Positions 20,112 through 30,177 of a stretch of DNA of 64,000 nt are shown here, piece by piece; the stretch's first letter is position 1, and each line of letters opens with the position of its first letter. The stretch is taken from positions 3,810,001 to 3,874,000 of the forward strand of contig NC_019936.1 in NCBI RefSeq assembly GCF_000327065.1, given 5' to 3'. The translations under genes and the position numbers were made by a program. The DNA comes from Stutzerimonas stutzeri RCH2. GTDB taxonomy: Bacteria > Pseudomonadota > Gammaproteobacteria > Pseudomonadales > Pseudomonadaceae. The notes under the pieces are model-generated. The model had not been told where the DNA came from, did not search any database, and saw only the letters and a list, made by a program, of their open reading frames with translations.

Positions 20112-21399
20112 AGTACTGCGCCCGCTCGCGCTCGGCGCTCTGCTGCTGAGCGGTGCGACTCTCGCGCCTGCGGCCCTCGCTCAGGTGAAACCATTGGACC
20201 GCGTGGTGGCGATTGTCGATAACGACGTCATCATGCAGAGCCAGCTGCAGCAGCGGATTCGTGAAGTCCAGCAGACCATCGAGAAGCGTGGTGCCGATGC
20301 ACCACCGATGGATGTGTTGCAGCAGCAGGTACTGGAACGCCTGATCACCGAGAATCTGCAGTTGCAGATTGGTGAGCGCTCCGGCATTCGCATCGCCGAC
20401 GAAGAACTCAACCAGGCCATGGGTACCATTGCCCAGCGCAACAACATGTCGCTGGAGCAGTTCCGCGAGGCGTTGTCGCGTGATGGTCTGAGCCTGGAAA
20501 GCGCGCGCGAGCAGATCCGCCGCGAAATGGTCATCAGCCGCGTGCGTCAGCGTCGGGTGGCCGAGCGCATCCAGGTATCCAACCAGGAGGTGCAGAACTT
20601 CCTGGCTTCCGACCTCGGCAAGCTGCAACTGTCCGAGGAGTATCACCTGGCGAACATCCTCATCCCGGTTCCAGAAGCGGCTGATTCGGCAACCATCCAG
20701 GCTGCCGAACGTACCGCGATGGATACCTACCAGCAGTTGCAACAGGGCGCCGACTTTGCCCGCCTTGCCGTGTCTCGTTCCGGCAGCGAGAACGCACTGG
20801 AAGGCGGCGACATGGGCTGGCGCAAGGCGGCTCAACTACCGCCGCCCTTCGATGCCGTAGTACGCGAGCTGTCGATCGGTGAAGTGACCGAGCCGGTGCG
20901 CACGCCGCCGGGCTTCATCATGCTGAAGCTGCTGGAAAAACGTGGCGGCGAGACGCAGGTGCGTGACGAAGTGCATGTCCGTCACATCCTGATCAAGCCC
21001 AGCGCGATCCGCAGTGAAGAGGAAGCGCGCCTGCTGGTGCAACGCCTGCGCGACCGCATCAGTGCTGGCGAAGACTTCGCCCAGTTGGCCAAGAGCTTCT
21101 CCGAAGATCCGGGCTCGGCGCTCAACGGCGGCGACCTGAACTGGATCGACCCAGCCTCGCTGGTACCCGAGTTCCGCGAAGTCATGGCGAACACGGCGAG
21201 CGGCGAACTCTCTCCGGTGTTCAAGTCGCCCTACGGCTGGCATATCCTCGAAGTGCTCGGCCGCCGTGCCACCGACGCCAGCGAGCAGTTCCGCGAGCAA
21301 CAGGCGCTGAGCCTGCTGCGCAACCGCAAGTACGATGAGGAGTTGCAGGCCTGGCTGCGCCAGATCCGCGACGAAGCCTACGTCGAGATCAAGCTCTAA
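20086..21399 (+). CDS. surA: Periplasmic peptidyl-prolyl isomerase / chaperone SurA
   Basis: Periplasmic chaperone for outer membrane proteins, including LptD encoded just upstream. There is a signal peptide ([17 protein letters not shown]..., ending ALA-Q), an N-terminal chaperone domain ([15 protein letters not shown]), and two parvulin domains (first around [12 protein letters not shown], second around [11 protein letters not shown]...[16 protein letters not shown]). Length is about 437 residues. No ATG fits: candidate starts are GTG 20086 (AAGG ribosome-binding site 5 nt upstream) and GTG 20092, both inside the end of lptD, so the genes overlap by about 20-26 bp. I chose 20086. A terminator follows the stop. 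Confidence 0.95.
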   Translation: MNVKIKLSEVLRPLALGALLLSGATLAPAALAQVKPLDRVVAIVDNDVIMQSQLQQRIREVQQTIEKRGADAPPMDVLQQQVLERLITENLQLQIGERSGIRIADEELNQAMGTIAQRNNMSLEQFREALSRDGLSLESAREQIRREMVISRVRQRRVAERIQVSNQEVQNFLASDLGKLQLSEEYHLANILIPVPEAADSATIQAAERTAMDTYQQLQQGADFARLAVSRSGSENALEGGDMGWRKAAQLPPPFDAVVRELSIGEVTEPVRTPPGFIMLKLLEKRGGETQVRDEVHVRHILIKPSAIRSEEEARLLVQRLRDRISAGEDFAQLAKSFSEDPGSALNGGDLNWIDPASLVPEFREVMANTASGELSPVFKSPYGWHILEVLGRRATDASEQFREQQALSLLRNRKYDEELQAWLRQIRDEAYVEIKL

Positions 21400-21433
21400 G
21401 CTTCAAGTAGAAGTCATACGTTAGACAGGAATG

Positions 21434-21468
21434 CGGGGTGTTGGCCGAAGGGTCGCCACCCCGTTTTT
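21434..21468 (+). terminator. Intrinsic terminator after surA
   Basis: Stem CGGGGTG / CACCCCG enclosing a 16-nt region, which can pair further, followed by five T residues. It ends the lptD-surA transcript 35 bp after the surA stop and implies a separate promoter or partial readthrough for pdxA. Confidence 0.8.
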
Positions 21469-21509
21469 CATTCCGGCGGCAACCACCACCCCAATCCGAG
21501 AGTGCCTCG

Positions 21510-22502
21510 ATGTCTGTTTCCTGCCCCTTCGTTCTCACGCCCGGCGAACCGGCCGGCATCGGTCCGGATCTCTGCCTGCTGCTTGCGCGTGAGGCCCAGC
21601 CTCAGACCCTGATAGCCATTGCCAGTCGCGCGCTGCTGGCCGAGCGCGCTGCGCAGCTCGGGTTGGCGATCGAGCTGCGTTCAGTCGACCCGCATAGCTG
21701 GCCAAGCGAACCGGCACCAGCCAACAGCCTGTACGTCTGGGACACGCCACTCGATGCACCAGTGACGGCAGGCCAGCTCGATTCGCGCAATGGTCGCTAC
21801 GTTCTGGAGACGCTGACACGCGCTGGAAAAGGGTGTCTGGACGGCAGCTTCGCCGGCATGATTACCGCGCCTGTACACAAGGGCGTGATCAATGAGGCCG
21901 GCATCCCCTTTTCCGGCCACACGGAGTTTCTCGCCGAGCTGACCCACACCGAGCAGGTGGTGATGATGCTTGCCACACGCGGCTTGCGCGTCGCACTGGT
22001 GACCACGCATCTGCCGCTCAAGGATGTCGCGGCAGCAGTTACACCGGAGCGTCTGGAGCGGGTTACGCGGATACTGCACAACGATCTGGTCAGCAAGTTC
22101 GGTATTGCCCGACCGCGCATTCTGGTCTGCGGGCTGAACCCGCATGCCGGTGAGGGTGGACACCTGGGCCGCGAAGAGATCGAAATCATCGAGCCGGCGC
22201 TTGCCAGGCTGCGCGAAGAAGGCATCGATCTGGTCGGTCCGCTACCGGCCGACACACTGTTCACGCCAAAGCATCTCGAGCGTTGTGATGCCGTGCTGGC
22301 GATGTACCACGACCAGGGCTTGCCAGTGCTGAAGTACAAAGGCTTCGGTGCCGCGGTCAATGTCACGCTCGGCCTGCCGATCGTGCGCACCTCGGTCGAT
22401 CACGGCACCGCGCTGGACCTGGCCGGCAGCGGCAGGATCGACACCGGCAGCCTGCAAGTCGCGCTGGAAACGGCGTACCAGATGGCCGCCAGCCAGCGCT
22501 AG
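21510..22502 (+). CDS. pdxA: 4-hydroxythreonine-4-phosphate dehydrogenase
   Basis: NAD-dependent, metal-requiring enzyme of 330 residues. It oxidises 4-phosphohydroxy-L-threonine to the precursor that PdxJ condenses into pyridoxine 5'-phosphate. Diagnostic motifs: [32 protein letters not shown] with a metal-ligand histidine, [34 protein letters not shown] and [11 protein letters not shown]. Start MSVSCPF at 21510, chosen because the family begins a few residues before TPGEPAG. Order surA-pdxA-ksgA-apaG-apaH is the same as in enterobacteria. Confidence 0.96.
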   Translation: MSVSCPFVLTPGEPAGIGPDLCLLLAREAQPQTLIAIASRALLAERAAQLGLAIELRSVDPHSWPSEPAPANSLYVWDTPLDAPVTAGQLDSRNGRYVLETLTRAGKGCLDGSFAGMITAPVHKGVINEAGIPFSGHTEFLAELTHTEQVVMMLATRGLRVALVTTHLPLKDVAAAVTPERLERVTRILHNDLVSKFGIARPRILVCGLNPHAGEGGHLGREEIEIIEPALARLREEGIDLVGPLPADTLFTPKHLERCDAVLAMYHDQGLPVLKYKGFGAAVNVTLGLPIVRTSVDHGTALDLAGSGRIDTGSLQVALETAYQMAASQR

Positions 22503-22574
22503 CGAGCACCGCACGCGGCTCGAACGATCTTCTTGCTGCCCTCGCCTGCTAAAATACGCGCCTTATCCGTTTCT

Positions 22575-22601
22575 CAGCTTCAAGCTTCAGGCTTCAAGCT
22601 G
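22575..22601. repeat. REP-like palindrome in pdxA-ksgA spacer
   Basis: Imperfect palindrome made of repeated AGCTTCAAGC/GCTTCAGGC units. Folding gives a stem of about ten pairs with one mismatch and a 3-nt loop. Related words occur after surA (21,397-21,412) and in the yeaG-yeaH spacer. It reads like a dispersed extragenic palindrome, not a terminator (no T-run). Confidence 0.55.
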
Positions 22602-22616
22602 CTCCCTGGAGCCCCG

Positions 22617-23411
22617 ATGTCCGATTACCAGCACCGCGCGCGCAAGCGCTTTGGCCAGAACTTCCTGCACGACGCCGGCGTCATCCACCGTATCCTGCGG
22701 GCGATTCATGCCAAGCCGGGTGAGCGACTGGTGGAAATCGGCCCAGGCCAGGGTGCCCTCACCGAGGGACTGCTCGACAGCGGTGCACATCTGGATGTGG
22801 TCGAACTCGACCTCGACCTGATCCCGATCCTGCAGGGCAAGTTTGCCGAACGCGACAACTTCACTCTGCATCAGGGCGACGCATTGAAGTTCGACTTCAG
22901 CCGCCTGAGTGCGGAGCCGAACAGCCTGCGCATCGTCGGCAACCTGCCCTACAACATTTCCACGCCGCTGATCTTCCATCTGCTCGCCCATGCGCACCTC
23001 ATTCGCGACATGCACTTCATGCTGCAGAAGGAAGTGGTGGAGCGCCTTGCGGCCACGCCGGGCGGTGGCGACTGGGGCCGTCTTTCCATCATGGTGCAGT
23101 ACCACTGCCGCGTGGAGCACCTGTTCAACGTCGGGCCAGGTGCGTTCAACCCGGCGCCAAAGGTCGATTCGGCGATCGTTCGCCTGGTGCCCCACGAAAC
23201 GTTGCCGCATCCAGCGCGCGACCATCGTCAACTCGAGCGCGTGGTACGCGAGGCGTTCAACCAGCGGCGCAAGACCTTGCGCAACACCCTCAAGGGCCTG
23301 CTGGATGCCGATGCCATCGCAGCAGCGGACGTGGATGGCAGCCTGCGCCCCGAGCAGCTGGACCTCGCCGCCTTCGTTCGCCTTTCCGATCAACTGACCG
23401 AGCGTAGCTAG
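22617..23411 (+). CDS. ksgA: 16S rRNA (A1518/A1519-N6,N6) dimethyltransferase
   Basis: RsmA/KsgA of 264 residues, dimethylating the two adjacent adenosines in the 3' hairpin of 16S rRNA during late 30S assembly; loss gives kasugamycin resistance. The N-terminus ARKRFGQNFLHD, SAM-binding VEIGPGQGALTE and catalytic NLPYNIS motif are all present, followed by the helical C-terminal domain with FNQRRKTLRNTL. ATG 22617 fits this N-terminus; the longer open frame upstream runs through the REP-like repeat. apaG follows after 33 bp. Confidence 0.97.
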   Translation: MSDYQHRARKRFGQNFLHDAGVIHRILRAIHAKPGERLVEIGPGQGALTEGLLDSGAHLDVVELDLDLIPILQGKFAERDNFTLHQGDALKFDFSRLSAEPNSLRIVGNLPYNISTPLIFHLLAHAHLIRDMHFMLQKEVVERLAATPGGGDWGRLSIMVQYHCRVEHLFNVGPGAFNPAPKVDSAIVRLVPHETLPHPARDHRQLERVVREAFNQRRKTLRNTLKGLLDADAIAAADVDGSLRPEQLDLAAFVRLSDQLTERS

Positions 23412-23444
23412 GGCCGAGCCCTACTGCCCTCCAGCGAGCAGGCC

Positions 23445-23828
23445 ATGTCCGAAGATAAACGTTATTGCATCGACGTCAGCGTCACGCCCCGCTATCTGGC
23501 CGCGCAATCGGAGCCGGAACAAAACCGCTATGCCTTTGCCTACACCGTAACCATCGAGAACAAAGGAGAGGTGGCAGCGCAGTTGCTGTCGCGGCACTGG
23601 ATCATCACCGACGGCGATGGCCAGGTGCAGGAAGTGCGCGGCGCCGGAGTGATCGGCGAGCAGCCGCTGATCGCGCCTGGTGAACATCACGTCTATACCA
23701 GCGGGACACTGCTGGCGACCTGTGTCGGCAGCATGCAAGGCAGCTACGAGATGTTGGCCGAGGATGGTCACAGCTTCGATGCGCTCATTGCACCGTTCCG
23801 CCTGGCCGTACCCGGAGCATTGCATTGA
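23445..23828 (+). CDS. apaG: ApaG domain protein (Co2+/Mg2+ efflux protein name is historical)
   Basis: Small protein of 127 residues with a fibronectin-III-like beta sandwich. Family motifs: [45 protein letters not shown] with the GxGxxG-like [11 protein letters not shown] segment, and [14 protein letters not shown]. Linked by name to cobalt resistance and Mg2+ efflux in Salmonella, but its molecular role is not settled. Its stop overlaps the TTG start of apaH by 4 bp, so the two are coupled. Confidence 0.94.
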   Translation: MSEDKRYCIDVSVTPRYLAAQSEPEQNRYAFAYTVTIENKGEVAAQLLSRHWIITDGDGQVQEVRGAGVIGEQPLIAPGEHHVYTSGTLLATCVGSMQGSYEMLAEDGHSFDALIAPFRLAVPGALH

Positions 23829-24652
23829 CGACCTATGCCGTCGGCGACCTGCAAGGTTGCCTCGAACCACTGACATGCCTGCTGGAGCGCGTGGACTTCA
23901 GCCCCTCGCGCGACTGCCTATGGCTGGCTGGCGATCTGGTCAACCGCGGCCCGCAATCGCTGGAGGCGCTGCGCTTCGTACGCGAACTCGGGTCGTCCGC
24001 GATCACCGTCCTCGGCAATCACGATTTGCACCTGCTGGCGGTGGCTCACAACATCGAAAGGATGCGCAAATCCGATACCCTGCAATCGATCCTGGAGGCA
24101 CCGGATCGGACCGATCTGATCGACTGGCTGCGCCAGCAGAAGCTCATCCATTACGATGCCCCGCGCCACACCGCCATGGTGCATGCCGGCATTCCGCCGC
24201 AGTGGTCACTGGAAAAGGCGCTCAAGCGTGCCACCGAGGTTGAGCAGGCGCTACAGGACGATGCACTGCTGATGCCCTTCCTCGATGGCATGTATGGCAA
24301 TCAACCGTCGAAATGGAACAAGGAGCTGCACGGTGTGCCGCGGCTGCGCCTGATCACCAACTATTTCACCCGTATGCGCTTCTGCAAGGCCGACGGCACC
24401 CTCGATCTGGAAGCGAAAGAAGGCGCCGATAGCGCTCCGGCCGGCTATGCACCCTGGTTCAGCCATGCCAATCGCAAGACCCGCAACGTCAAGCTGATCT
24501 TCGGCCACTGGGCCGCATTGGAAGGCCAGTGCGACGAACCGAACGTCTTCGCGCTGGACACCGGCTGCGTCTGGGGCAACGCCATGACCCTCATGAACCT
24601 CGACAGCGGCGAAATGCATCGCTGCGAATGTGAACACGGTAAACCCGCATGA
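23825..24652 (+). CDS. apaH: Symmetrical bis(5'-nucleosyl)-tetraphosphatase
   Basis: Metallophosphatase of 275 residues that cleaves Ap4A to two ADP and also removes Np4 caps from RNA. It has the calcineurin-like motifs YAVGDLQGC (here the E. coli GDIHGC-type site has Gln in place of His), [20 protein letters not shown], and a histidine-rich site [11 protein letters not shown]. It begins with TTG inside the apaG stop (TTGA overlap); no ATG upstream is in frame, and the TTG start matches the conserved N-terminus. glpE overlaps its stop by 4 bp. Confidence 0.95.
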   Translation: MTTYAVGDLQGCLEPLTCLLERVDFSPSRDCLWLAGDLVNRGPQSLEALRFVRELGSSAITVLGNHDLHLLAVAHNIERMRKSDTLQSILEAPDRTDLIDWLRQQKLIHYDAPRHTAMVHAGIPPQWSLEKALKRATEVEQALQDDALLMPFLDGMYGNQPSKWNKELHGVPRLRLITNYFTRMRFCKADGTLDLEAKEGADSAPAGYAPWFSHANRKTRNVKLIFGHWAALEGQCDEPNVFALDTGCVWGNAMTLMNLDSGEMHRCECEHGKPA

Positions 24653-24978
24653 CCGACTTCAAACGCATCCCGCCGGAACAGGCACAGACCATGCGCAGCA
24701 GTGGCGCCGTGGTCGTGGATATTCGCGACCCGCACAGCTATGCCAACGGCCATATCAGTGGCTCGCTGCATCTGGATAACCACTCGCTGCCGGATTTCAT
24801 CGCCGCGGCCGATCTCGACCAGCCATTGATCGTGACCTGCTATCACGGCCACTCCAGCCAGAGCGCAGCGGCGTATCTGGCCAATCAGGGTTTCTCGGAT
24901 GTCTACAGCCTCGACGGTGGCTTCGAGCTATGGCGACATACCTATCCCAGCGAAGTCGAGCGCGACGAACAAGCGTAA
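24649..24978 (+). CDS. glpE: Thiosulfate sulfurtransferase GlpE (rhodanese)
   Basis: Single-domain rhodanese of 109 residues. It transfers sulfane sulfur from thiosulfate to cyanide or thioredoxin in vitro. The active loop is TCYHGHSSQ with the catalytic cysteine near residue 64, and the rhodanese signatures [15 protein letters not shown] and SLDGGFELW are present. It overlaps apaH (ATGA) and closes the pdxA-to-glpE gene run. No terminator with a U-run is visible right after it. Confidence 0.93.
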   Translation: MTDFKRIPPEQAQTMRSSGAVVVDIRDPHSYANGHISGSLHLDNHSLPDFIAAADLDQPLIVTCYHGHSSQSAAAYLANQGFSDVYSLDGGFELWRHTYPSEVERDEQA

Positions 24979-25081
24979 AAAAATATTTCCCTTCGATCGC
25001 CCGCCACCCGCGGGCTAGGCGCCTTTAACAGCCGAACGGCAGTGCCTAAAGTCCCTCCCCGCCCTTGATCTTGCTGAATCC

Positions 25082-25109
25082 GAACTATCCTTGAGTTCAG
25101 GCCATCCAA
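25082..25109 (+). promoter_or_regulatory. Candidate AlgU (sigma-22/RpoE-type) promoter of the yeaG operon
   Basis: GAACTA (25,082-25,087), 17 bp spacer, TCCAA (25,105-25,109), close to the Pseudomonas AlgU consensus GAACTT-N16/17-TCtgA. It lies 140 bp upstream of the PrkA gene inside a 270-bp gap. The overlapping CTATCCT also resembles a sigma-S -10, so either stress sigma factor could act. The rest of the gap holds only a GC hairpin near 25,180-25,200. Confidence 0.45.
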
Positions 25110-25248
25110 ATAAACGAAGCCGGGAAACGGCTGACGGATTTCAGGGTTACGACCATTAGGTGTTCGGGGGAACTCCACTGGCCGCCACTTCGGCCGGGCC
25201 CAGAGTGCCTGATGACGCGCCTATTCGTGCATCGATCGAGGTGAAGTC

Positions 25249-27171
25249 ATGAGCATTTTCAGCCACTTCCAACAACGTTTCGAAGCGACCCGCCAGGAGG
25301 AATATTCCCTCCAGGAATATCTCGATCTGTGCAAGGCGGATCCGGGCACCTATGCCAGCGCCGCCGAGCGCCTGCTGATGGCGATCGGCGAACCCGAGCT
25401 GGTCGATACCTCAGTGGACTCGCGACTGTCGCGCATCTTCTCCAACAAGGTGATCCGCCGTTATCCGGCTTTCGAGGATTTCCATGGCATGGAGGAGTGC
25501 ATCGATCAGATCGTCTCCTACTTCCGCCATGCCGCGCAGGGGCTGGAGGAGAAGAAGCAGATCCTCTATCTCCTCGGGCCGGTCGGTGGCGGCAAGTCTT
25601 CGCTGGCCGAGAAGCTCAAGCAACTGATGGAGCGTGTGCCCTTCTACGCCATCAAGGGTTCACCGGTGTTCGAATCGCCGCTGGGGCTGTTCAACCCGGT
25701 CGAGGATGCGCAGATCCTCGAGGAGGACTACGGCATCCCGCGCCGTTACCTGAGTTCTATCATGTCGCCATGGGCCACCAAGCGTCTGCAGGAATTCGGT
25801 GGTGACATTTCCAAGTTCCGCGTGGTCAAGCTGTATCCATCGATCCTCAACCAGATCGCCGTGGCCAAGACCGAACCGGGCGACGAGAACAACCAGGACA
25901 TTTCCTCGCTGGTGGGCAAGGTGGATATCCGCAAGCTGGAAGAATTCCCGCAAAACGATGCGGACGCCTACAGCTATTCGGGTGCGCTGTGCCGGGCCAA
26001 CCAGGGTCTGATGGAATTCGTCGAGATGTTCAAGGCGCCGATCAAGGTGCTGCACCCGCTGCTGACGGCCACCCAGGAAGGCAACTACAACAGCACCGAA
26101 GGCCTCGGCGCGATTCCTTACAGTGGCATCCTGCTGGCCCACTCCAACGAGTCGGAATGGCACAGCTTCCGCAACAACAAGAACAACGAAGCCTTCATCG
26201 ACCGCATCTACATCGTCAAGGTGCCGTACTGCCTGCGCGTCAGTGATGAGATCAAGATCTACGACAAGCTGCTGACCAACAGCTCGCTGGCCCATGCCCA
26301 TTGCGCGCCGGACACCCTGAAGATGCTCGCGCAGTTCTCCGTGCTGTCGCGCCTGAAGGAGCCGGAGAACTCCAACATCTACTCGAAGATGCGTGTGTAC
26401 GATGGCGAGAACCTGAAGGACACCGACCCCAAGGCCAAGTCGATTCAGGAGTACCGCGACACCGCTGGCGTCGACGAAGGCATGAACGGCCTCTCCACCC
26501 GCTTCGCCTTCAAGATTCTCTCCAAAGTCTTCAACTTCGACCCGCACGAGATCGCCGCCAACCCGGTGCACCTGCTCTACGTGCTGGAGCAGCAGATCGA
26601 GCAGGAACAGTTCCCGGCAGAAGTGCGCGAGCGCTACCTGCGCTTCATCAAGGAGTACCTGGCGCCGCGCTACATCGAGTTCATCGGCAAGGAGATCCAG
26701 ACCGCCTACCTCGAGTCCTACAGCGAGTATGGGCAGAACATCTTCGACCGCTACGTGCTGTACGCGGACTTCTGGATTCAGGATCAGGAATACCGCGATC
26801 CGGAAACCGGCGAGATCCTCAACCGCGTGGCGCTCAACGAGGAGCTGGAGAAGATCGAGAAGCCGGCCGGCATCAGCAACCCGAAGGATTTCCGCAACGA
26901 GATCGTCAACTTCGTGCTGCGCGCCCGCGCCAACAACAACGGCAAGAATCCGTCGTGGCTGTCCTACGAGAAGCTGCGCGTGGTGATCGAGAAGAAGATG
27001 TTCTCCAACACCGAGGATCTGCTGCCGGTCATCAGCTTCAACGCCAAGGCGAGCAAGGAAGACCAGAAGAAGCACAACGACTTCGTCGTGCGCATGGTCG
27101 AGCGTGGCTACACCGAGAAGCAGGTTCGCCTGCTGTCCGAGTGGTATCTGCGGGTGCGTAAATCGCAGTAA
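25249..27171 (+). CDS. yeaG: PrkA family serine protein kinase (YeaG)
   Basis: Protein of 640 residues with an N-terminal AAA-type PrkA domain (Walker A in LLGPVGGGKSSLAEKLK near residue 110) and a C-terminal PrkA kinase-like region (about 400-640). In E. coli, YeaG works with YeaH in nitrogen starvation and stationary phase; the substrate here is unknown. ATG 25249 has a strong GAGGTGA ribosome-binding site. It leads a three-gene set with yeaH and the SpoVR gene, which is conserved in many bacteria, including spore formers, as a stress unit. A long hairpin lies between it and yeaH. Confidence 0.94.
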   Translation: MSIFSHFQQRFEATRQEEYSLQEYLDLCKADPGTYASAAERLLMAIGEPELVDTSVDSRLSRIFSNKVIRRYPAFEDFHGMEECIDQIVSYFRHAAQGLEEKKQILYLLGPVGGGKSSLAEKLKQLMERVPFYAIKGSPVFESPLGLFNPVEDAQILEEDYGIPRRYLSSIMSPWATKRLQEFGGDISKFRVVKLYPSILNQIAVAKTEPGDENNQDISSLVGKVDIRKLEEFPQNDADAYSYSGALCRANQGLMEFVEMFKAPIKVLHPLLTATQEGNYNSTEGLGAIPYSGILLAHSNESEWHSFRNNKNNEAFIDRIYIVKVPYCLRVSDEIKIYDKLLTNSSLAHAHCAPDTLKMLAQFSVLSRLKEPENSNIYSKMRVYDGENLKDTDPKAKSIQEYRDTAGVDEGMNGLSTRFAFKILSKVFNFDPHEIAANPVHLLYVLEQQIEQEQFPAEVRERYLRFIKEYLAPRYIEFIGKEIQTAYLESYSEYGQNIFDRYVLYADFWIQDQEYRDPETGEILNRVALNEELEKIEKPAGISNPKDFRNEIVNFVLRARANNNGKNPSWLSYEKLRVVIEKKMFSNTEDLLPVISFNAKASKEDQKKHNDFVVRMVERGYTEKQVRLLSEWYLRVRKSQ

Positions 27172-27181
27172 GCGGCTGGAC

Positions 27182-27223
27182 GCCTGAAGTTGGAAGCACC
27201 GCGCCACGCTTCCAGCTTCAGGC
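27182..27223 (+). repeat. Long REP-like hairpin between yeaG and yeaH
   Basis: Two 16-nt arms (GCCTGAAGTTGGAAGC and GCTTCCAGCTTCAGGC) pair along their whole length with a single G-U wobble around a 10-nt loop. No T-run follows, so termination is unlikely. It may be a processing or stability element that sets the ratio of YeaG to YeaH. The words TTCAGGC and CAGCTTC relate it to the repeat before ksgA. Confidence 0.7.
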
Positions 27224-27252
27224 CTATGGTTTCAGCCTAGCCCGGAGGGCCT

Positions 27253-28524
27253 ATGAGCTACGTGATCGATCGTCGCCTGAATGGCAAGAACAAGAGCACG
27301 GTGAACCGCCAGCGCTTCCTGCAGCGCTACCGTGGGCATATCAAGAAAGCGGTGGAGGAAGCCGTAGGCCGGCGCTCCATCACCGACATGGAGCATGGCG
27401 AGCAGATCAGCATTCCCGGTCGTGATATCGACGAGCCGGTGCTTCACCACGGCCGCGGCGGTCGCCAGACCATCGTGCACCCCGGCAACAAGGAGTTCGT
27501 CGCCGGCGAGCGCATTCCCAGGCCGCAGGGCGGCGGCGGAGGCCAAGGCGCCGGCCAGGCCAGCAACAGCGGCGACGGCATGGACGACTTCGTCTTCCAG
27601 ATCACCCAGGAGGAATTCCTCGACTTCATGTTCGAGGACCTGGAGCTGCCCAATCTGGTCAAGCGCCACCTCACCGGCACCGATACCTTCAAGACGGTGC
27701 GCGCCGGCATCGCCAACGAAGGCAACCCCTCGCGTATCAACATCGTGCGCACGCTGCGCTCGGCACACGCCCGGCGTATCGCGCTCTCAGGCAGCAGCCG
27801 CTCGCAGCTAAGGGCATTGAAGGCGGAGCTGGAGCGGCTGCGTCTGGAGGAACCGAACAACTTCGGCGACATCAAGGCCACCGAAGAGGAGATCGAACGG
27901 CTGAAAGCGCGCATCAACCGCGTGCCGTTCCTCGACACCTTCGACCTCAAGTACAACCTGCTGGTCAAGCACCCCAACCCCAGCTCCAAGGCGGTAATGT
28001 TCTGCCTGATGGACGTTTCCGGCTCCATGACCCAGGCCACCAAGGACATCGCCAAGCGCTTCTTTATCCTGTTGTATCTGTTCCTCAAGCGGAACTACGA
28101 CAAGATCGATGTGGTGTTCATCCGCCACCACACCAGCGCCAAGGAAGTCGATGAAGAGGAGTTCTTCTACTCGCGGGAAACCGGCGGCACCATCGTTTCC
28201 AGCGCGCTGAAGATGATGCAGGAGATCATGGCCGAGCGTTACCCGGCCAACGAGTGGAACATCTACGCCGCGCAGGCCTCGGACGGCGACAACTGGAACG
28301 ACGACTCGCCGCTGTGCCGCGACATCCTGATCAACCAGATCATGCCGTTCGTGCAGTACTTCACCTACGTCGAAATCACCCCGCGCGAACACCAGGCGCT
28401 CTGGTACGAGTACAACCAGGTCGCCGAAGCCTTCTCCGATGCGTTCGCCCAACAACAACTGGTGAGCGCCGCGGACATCTACCCGGTGTTCCGCGAACTC
28501 TTCCAGCGGCGCATGACCAGCTGA
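27253..28524 (+). CDS. yeaH: YeaH/YhbH family protein (DUF444, vWA-like)
   Basis: Protein of 423 residues. The N-terminus ([24 protein letters not shown]) and the basic/Gly-rich stretch near residue 90-105 are typical of DUF444. The C-terminal half contains [22 protein letters not shown], whose DxSxS pattern is a MIDAS metal site of a von Willebrand A fold, and [12 protein letters not shown]. In E. coli and B. subtilis its relatives accompany PrkA kinases. It lies 81 bp after yeaG and 10 bp before the SpoVR gene. Molecular role unknown; a partner or adaptor of YeaG is the usual proposal. Confidence 0.92.
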   Translation: MSYVIDRRLNGKNKSTVNRQRFLQRYRGHIKKAVEEAVGRRSITDMEHGEQISIPGRDIDEPVLHHGRGGRQTIVHPGNKEFVAGERIPRPQGGGGGQGAGQASNSGDGMDDFVFQITQEEFLDFMFEDLELPNLVKRHLTGTDTFKTVRAGIANEGNPSRINIVRTLRSAHARRIALSGSSRSQLRALKAELERLRLEEPNNFGDIKATEEEIERLKARINRVPFLDTFDLKYNLLVKHPNPSSKAVMFCLMDVSGSMTQATKDIAKRFFILLYLFLKRNYDKIDVVFIRHHTSAKEVDEEEFFYSRETGGTIVSSALKMMQEIMAERYPANEWNIYAAQASDGDNWNDDSPLCRDILINQIMPFVQYFTYVEITPREHQALWYEYNQVAEAFSDAFAQQQLVSAADIYPVFRELFQRRMTS

Positions 28525-28534
28525 GGTGTGCAGC

Positions 28535-30082
28535 ATGAAACGACAGCCCATTTCCACCGGCTCGGAATGGACCTTCGACCTGATTCGGCAGTACGACCGC
28601 GAGATAGGCCGCATCGCCGAACGCTACGCGCTGGACACCTATCCGAACCAGATCGAGGTGATCACCGCCGAGCAGATGATGGATGCCTACGCCTCGGTCG
28701 GCATGCCGCTGGGTTACCACCACTGGTCCTACGGCAAGCAGTTCCTGCATACCGAAAAACACTACAAGCGCGGGCAGATGGGCCTGGCCTACGAGATCGT
28801 GATCAATTCCGATCCCTGCATCGCCTACCTGATGGAAGAAAACACCATGTGCATGCAGGCACTGGTTATCGCTCATGCCAGTTACGGCCACAACAGCTTC
28901 TTCAAGGGTAACTACCTGTTCCGCACCTGGACTGACGCCAGCTCGATCATCGACTATCTGGTGTTCGCCAAGCAGTACATCATGCAATGCGAGGAACGCC
29001 ACGGCATCGACGCGGTGGAAGACTTGCTGGACTCCTGCCACGCGCTGATGAACTACGGCGTAGACCGCTACAAGCGGCCGTACCCCATTTCCGCGGAAGA
29101 AGAGCGCCGCCGGCAGAAGGATCGCGAAGAGCACTTGCAGCGGCAGATCAATGACCTCTGGCGCACCATTCCCAAGGGTGCGGACAAGGGCGACGGGCAG
29201 GCCGACAGCCAACGCTTCCCGGCCGAGCCGCAGGAAAACATCCTCTACTTCATCGAGAAGCACGCCCCGTTGCTGGAGCCCTGGCAGCGCGAGGTGGTGC
29301 GTATCGTGCGCAAGATCGCGCAGTACTTCTATCCACAGCGCCAGACCCAGGTGATGAACGAAGGCTGGGCCACCTTCTGGCACTACACCCTGCTCAACGA
29401 CCTCTACGACGAGGGCCTGGTCACCGACGGCTTCATGATGGAGTTCCTGCAATCGCACACCAGTGTGATCTACCAGCCCGGCTTCGACAGTCCCTACTAC
29501 AGCGGCATCAACCCCTACACCTTGGGCTTCGCCATGTACCAGGACATCCGCCGGATCTGCGAGCACCCCACGGAGGAGGACAAACGCTGGTTCCCGGACA
29601 TCGCCGGCAGCGACTGGCTCACTACCGTCAAGTTCGCCATGAACAACTTCAAGGACGAGAGCTTTATCCTGCAGTTTCTCTCGCCCAAGGTGATCCGCGA
29701 CCTCAAGCTGTTCAGCATTCTCGACGATGACCGCAAGGACGAGCTGTTGGTCCCGGCGATTCATGATGAAAGTGGCTACCACACCATTCGCGAACTGCTC
29801 GCCGCGCAATACAACCTCGGCAACCGCGAGCCCAACGTGCAGGTGTGGAACGTCGACCGTCGCGGCGATCGCTCGCTGACCCTGCGTCACACCCAGCACG
29901 ACCGCAAGCCACTTGGCGGGTCCACCGAGGAGGTACTCAAGCACCTGCACCGGCTGTGGGGCTTCGATGTGCACCTGCAATCGATACAGGACGACAAACT
30001 GGTCAACACCCATCACATGCCGCCGCGCCCAAGCAGCGAACCGGAAGCCGACAGTCGCTTTCCGGGCATGAACTTCGCCTGA
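28535..30082 (+). CDS. ycgB: SpoVR family protein (YcgB)
   Basis: Protein of 515 residues in the SpoVR family, named for a B. subtilis cortex protein but widespread in non-sporulating proteobacteria as the third gene after PrkA and YeaH. Family segments seen: YHHWSYGKQF, EENTMCMQALVIAHASYGHNSFF with histidines suggestive of a metal site, MNEGWATFWHY (an HExxH-like variant without the first His), and NPYTLGFAMY. I chose ATG 28535 with GAGGTG upstream over a GTG three codons earlier. Biochemical function not established. Confidence 0.92.
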   Translation: MKRQPISTGSEWTFDLIRQYDREIGRIAERYALDTYPNQIEVITAEQMMDAYASVGMPLGYHHWSYGKQFLHTEKHYKRGQMGLAYEIVINSDPCIAYLMEENTMCMQALVIAHASYGHNSFFKGNYLFRTWTDASSIIDYLVFAKQYIMQCEERHGIDAVEDLLDSCHALMNYGVDRYKRPYPISAEEERRRQKDREEHLQRQINDLWRTIPKGADKGDGQADSQRFPAEPQENILYFIEKHAPLLEPWQREVVRIVRKIAQYFYPQRQTQVMNEGWATFWHYTLLNDLYDEGLVTDGFMMEFLQSHTSVIYQPGFDSPYYSGINPYTLGFAMYQDIRRICEHPTEEDKRWFPDIAGSDWLTTVKFAMNNFKDESFILQFLSPKVIRDLKLFSILDDDRKDELLVPAIHDESGYHTIRELLAAQYNLGNREPNVQVWNVDRRGDRSLTLRHTQHDRKPLGGSTEEVLKHLHRLWGFDVHLQSIQDDKLVNTHHMPPRPSSEPEADSRFPGMNFA

Positions 30083-30177
30083 TCCAGACCGCGGATACGT
30101 TCCGCGCCCGCTCCCCACGCACCGCGCTGTAGCCTCAGCGCGGATATCCTTTATCCTCCGCGCCAACGGAGGTGGAT

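Noticed and set aside
25660..27207. 515-residue minus-strand frame over the PrkA gene
   Set aside because: Shadow frame; its extension crosses the yeaG-yeaH hairpin and its composition is Leu/Val/Arg/Gln-skewed.
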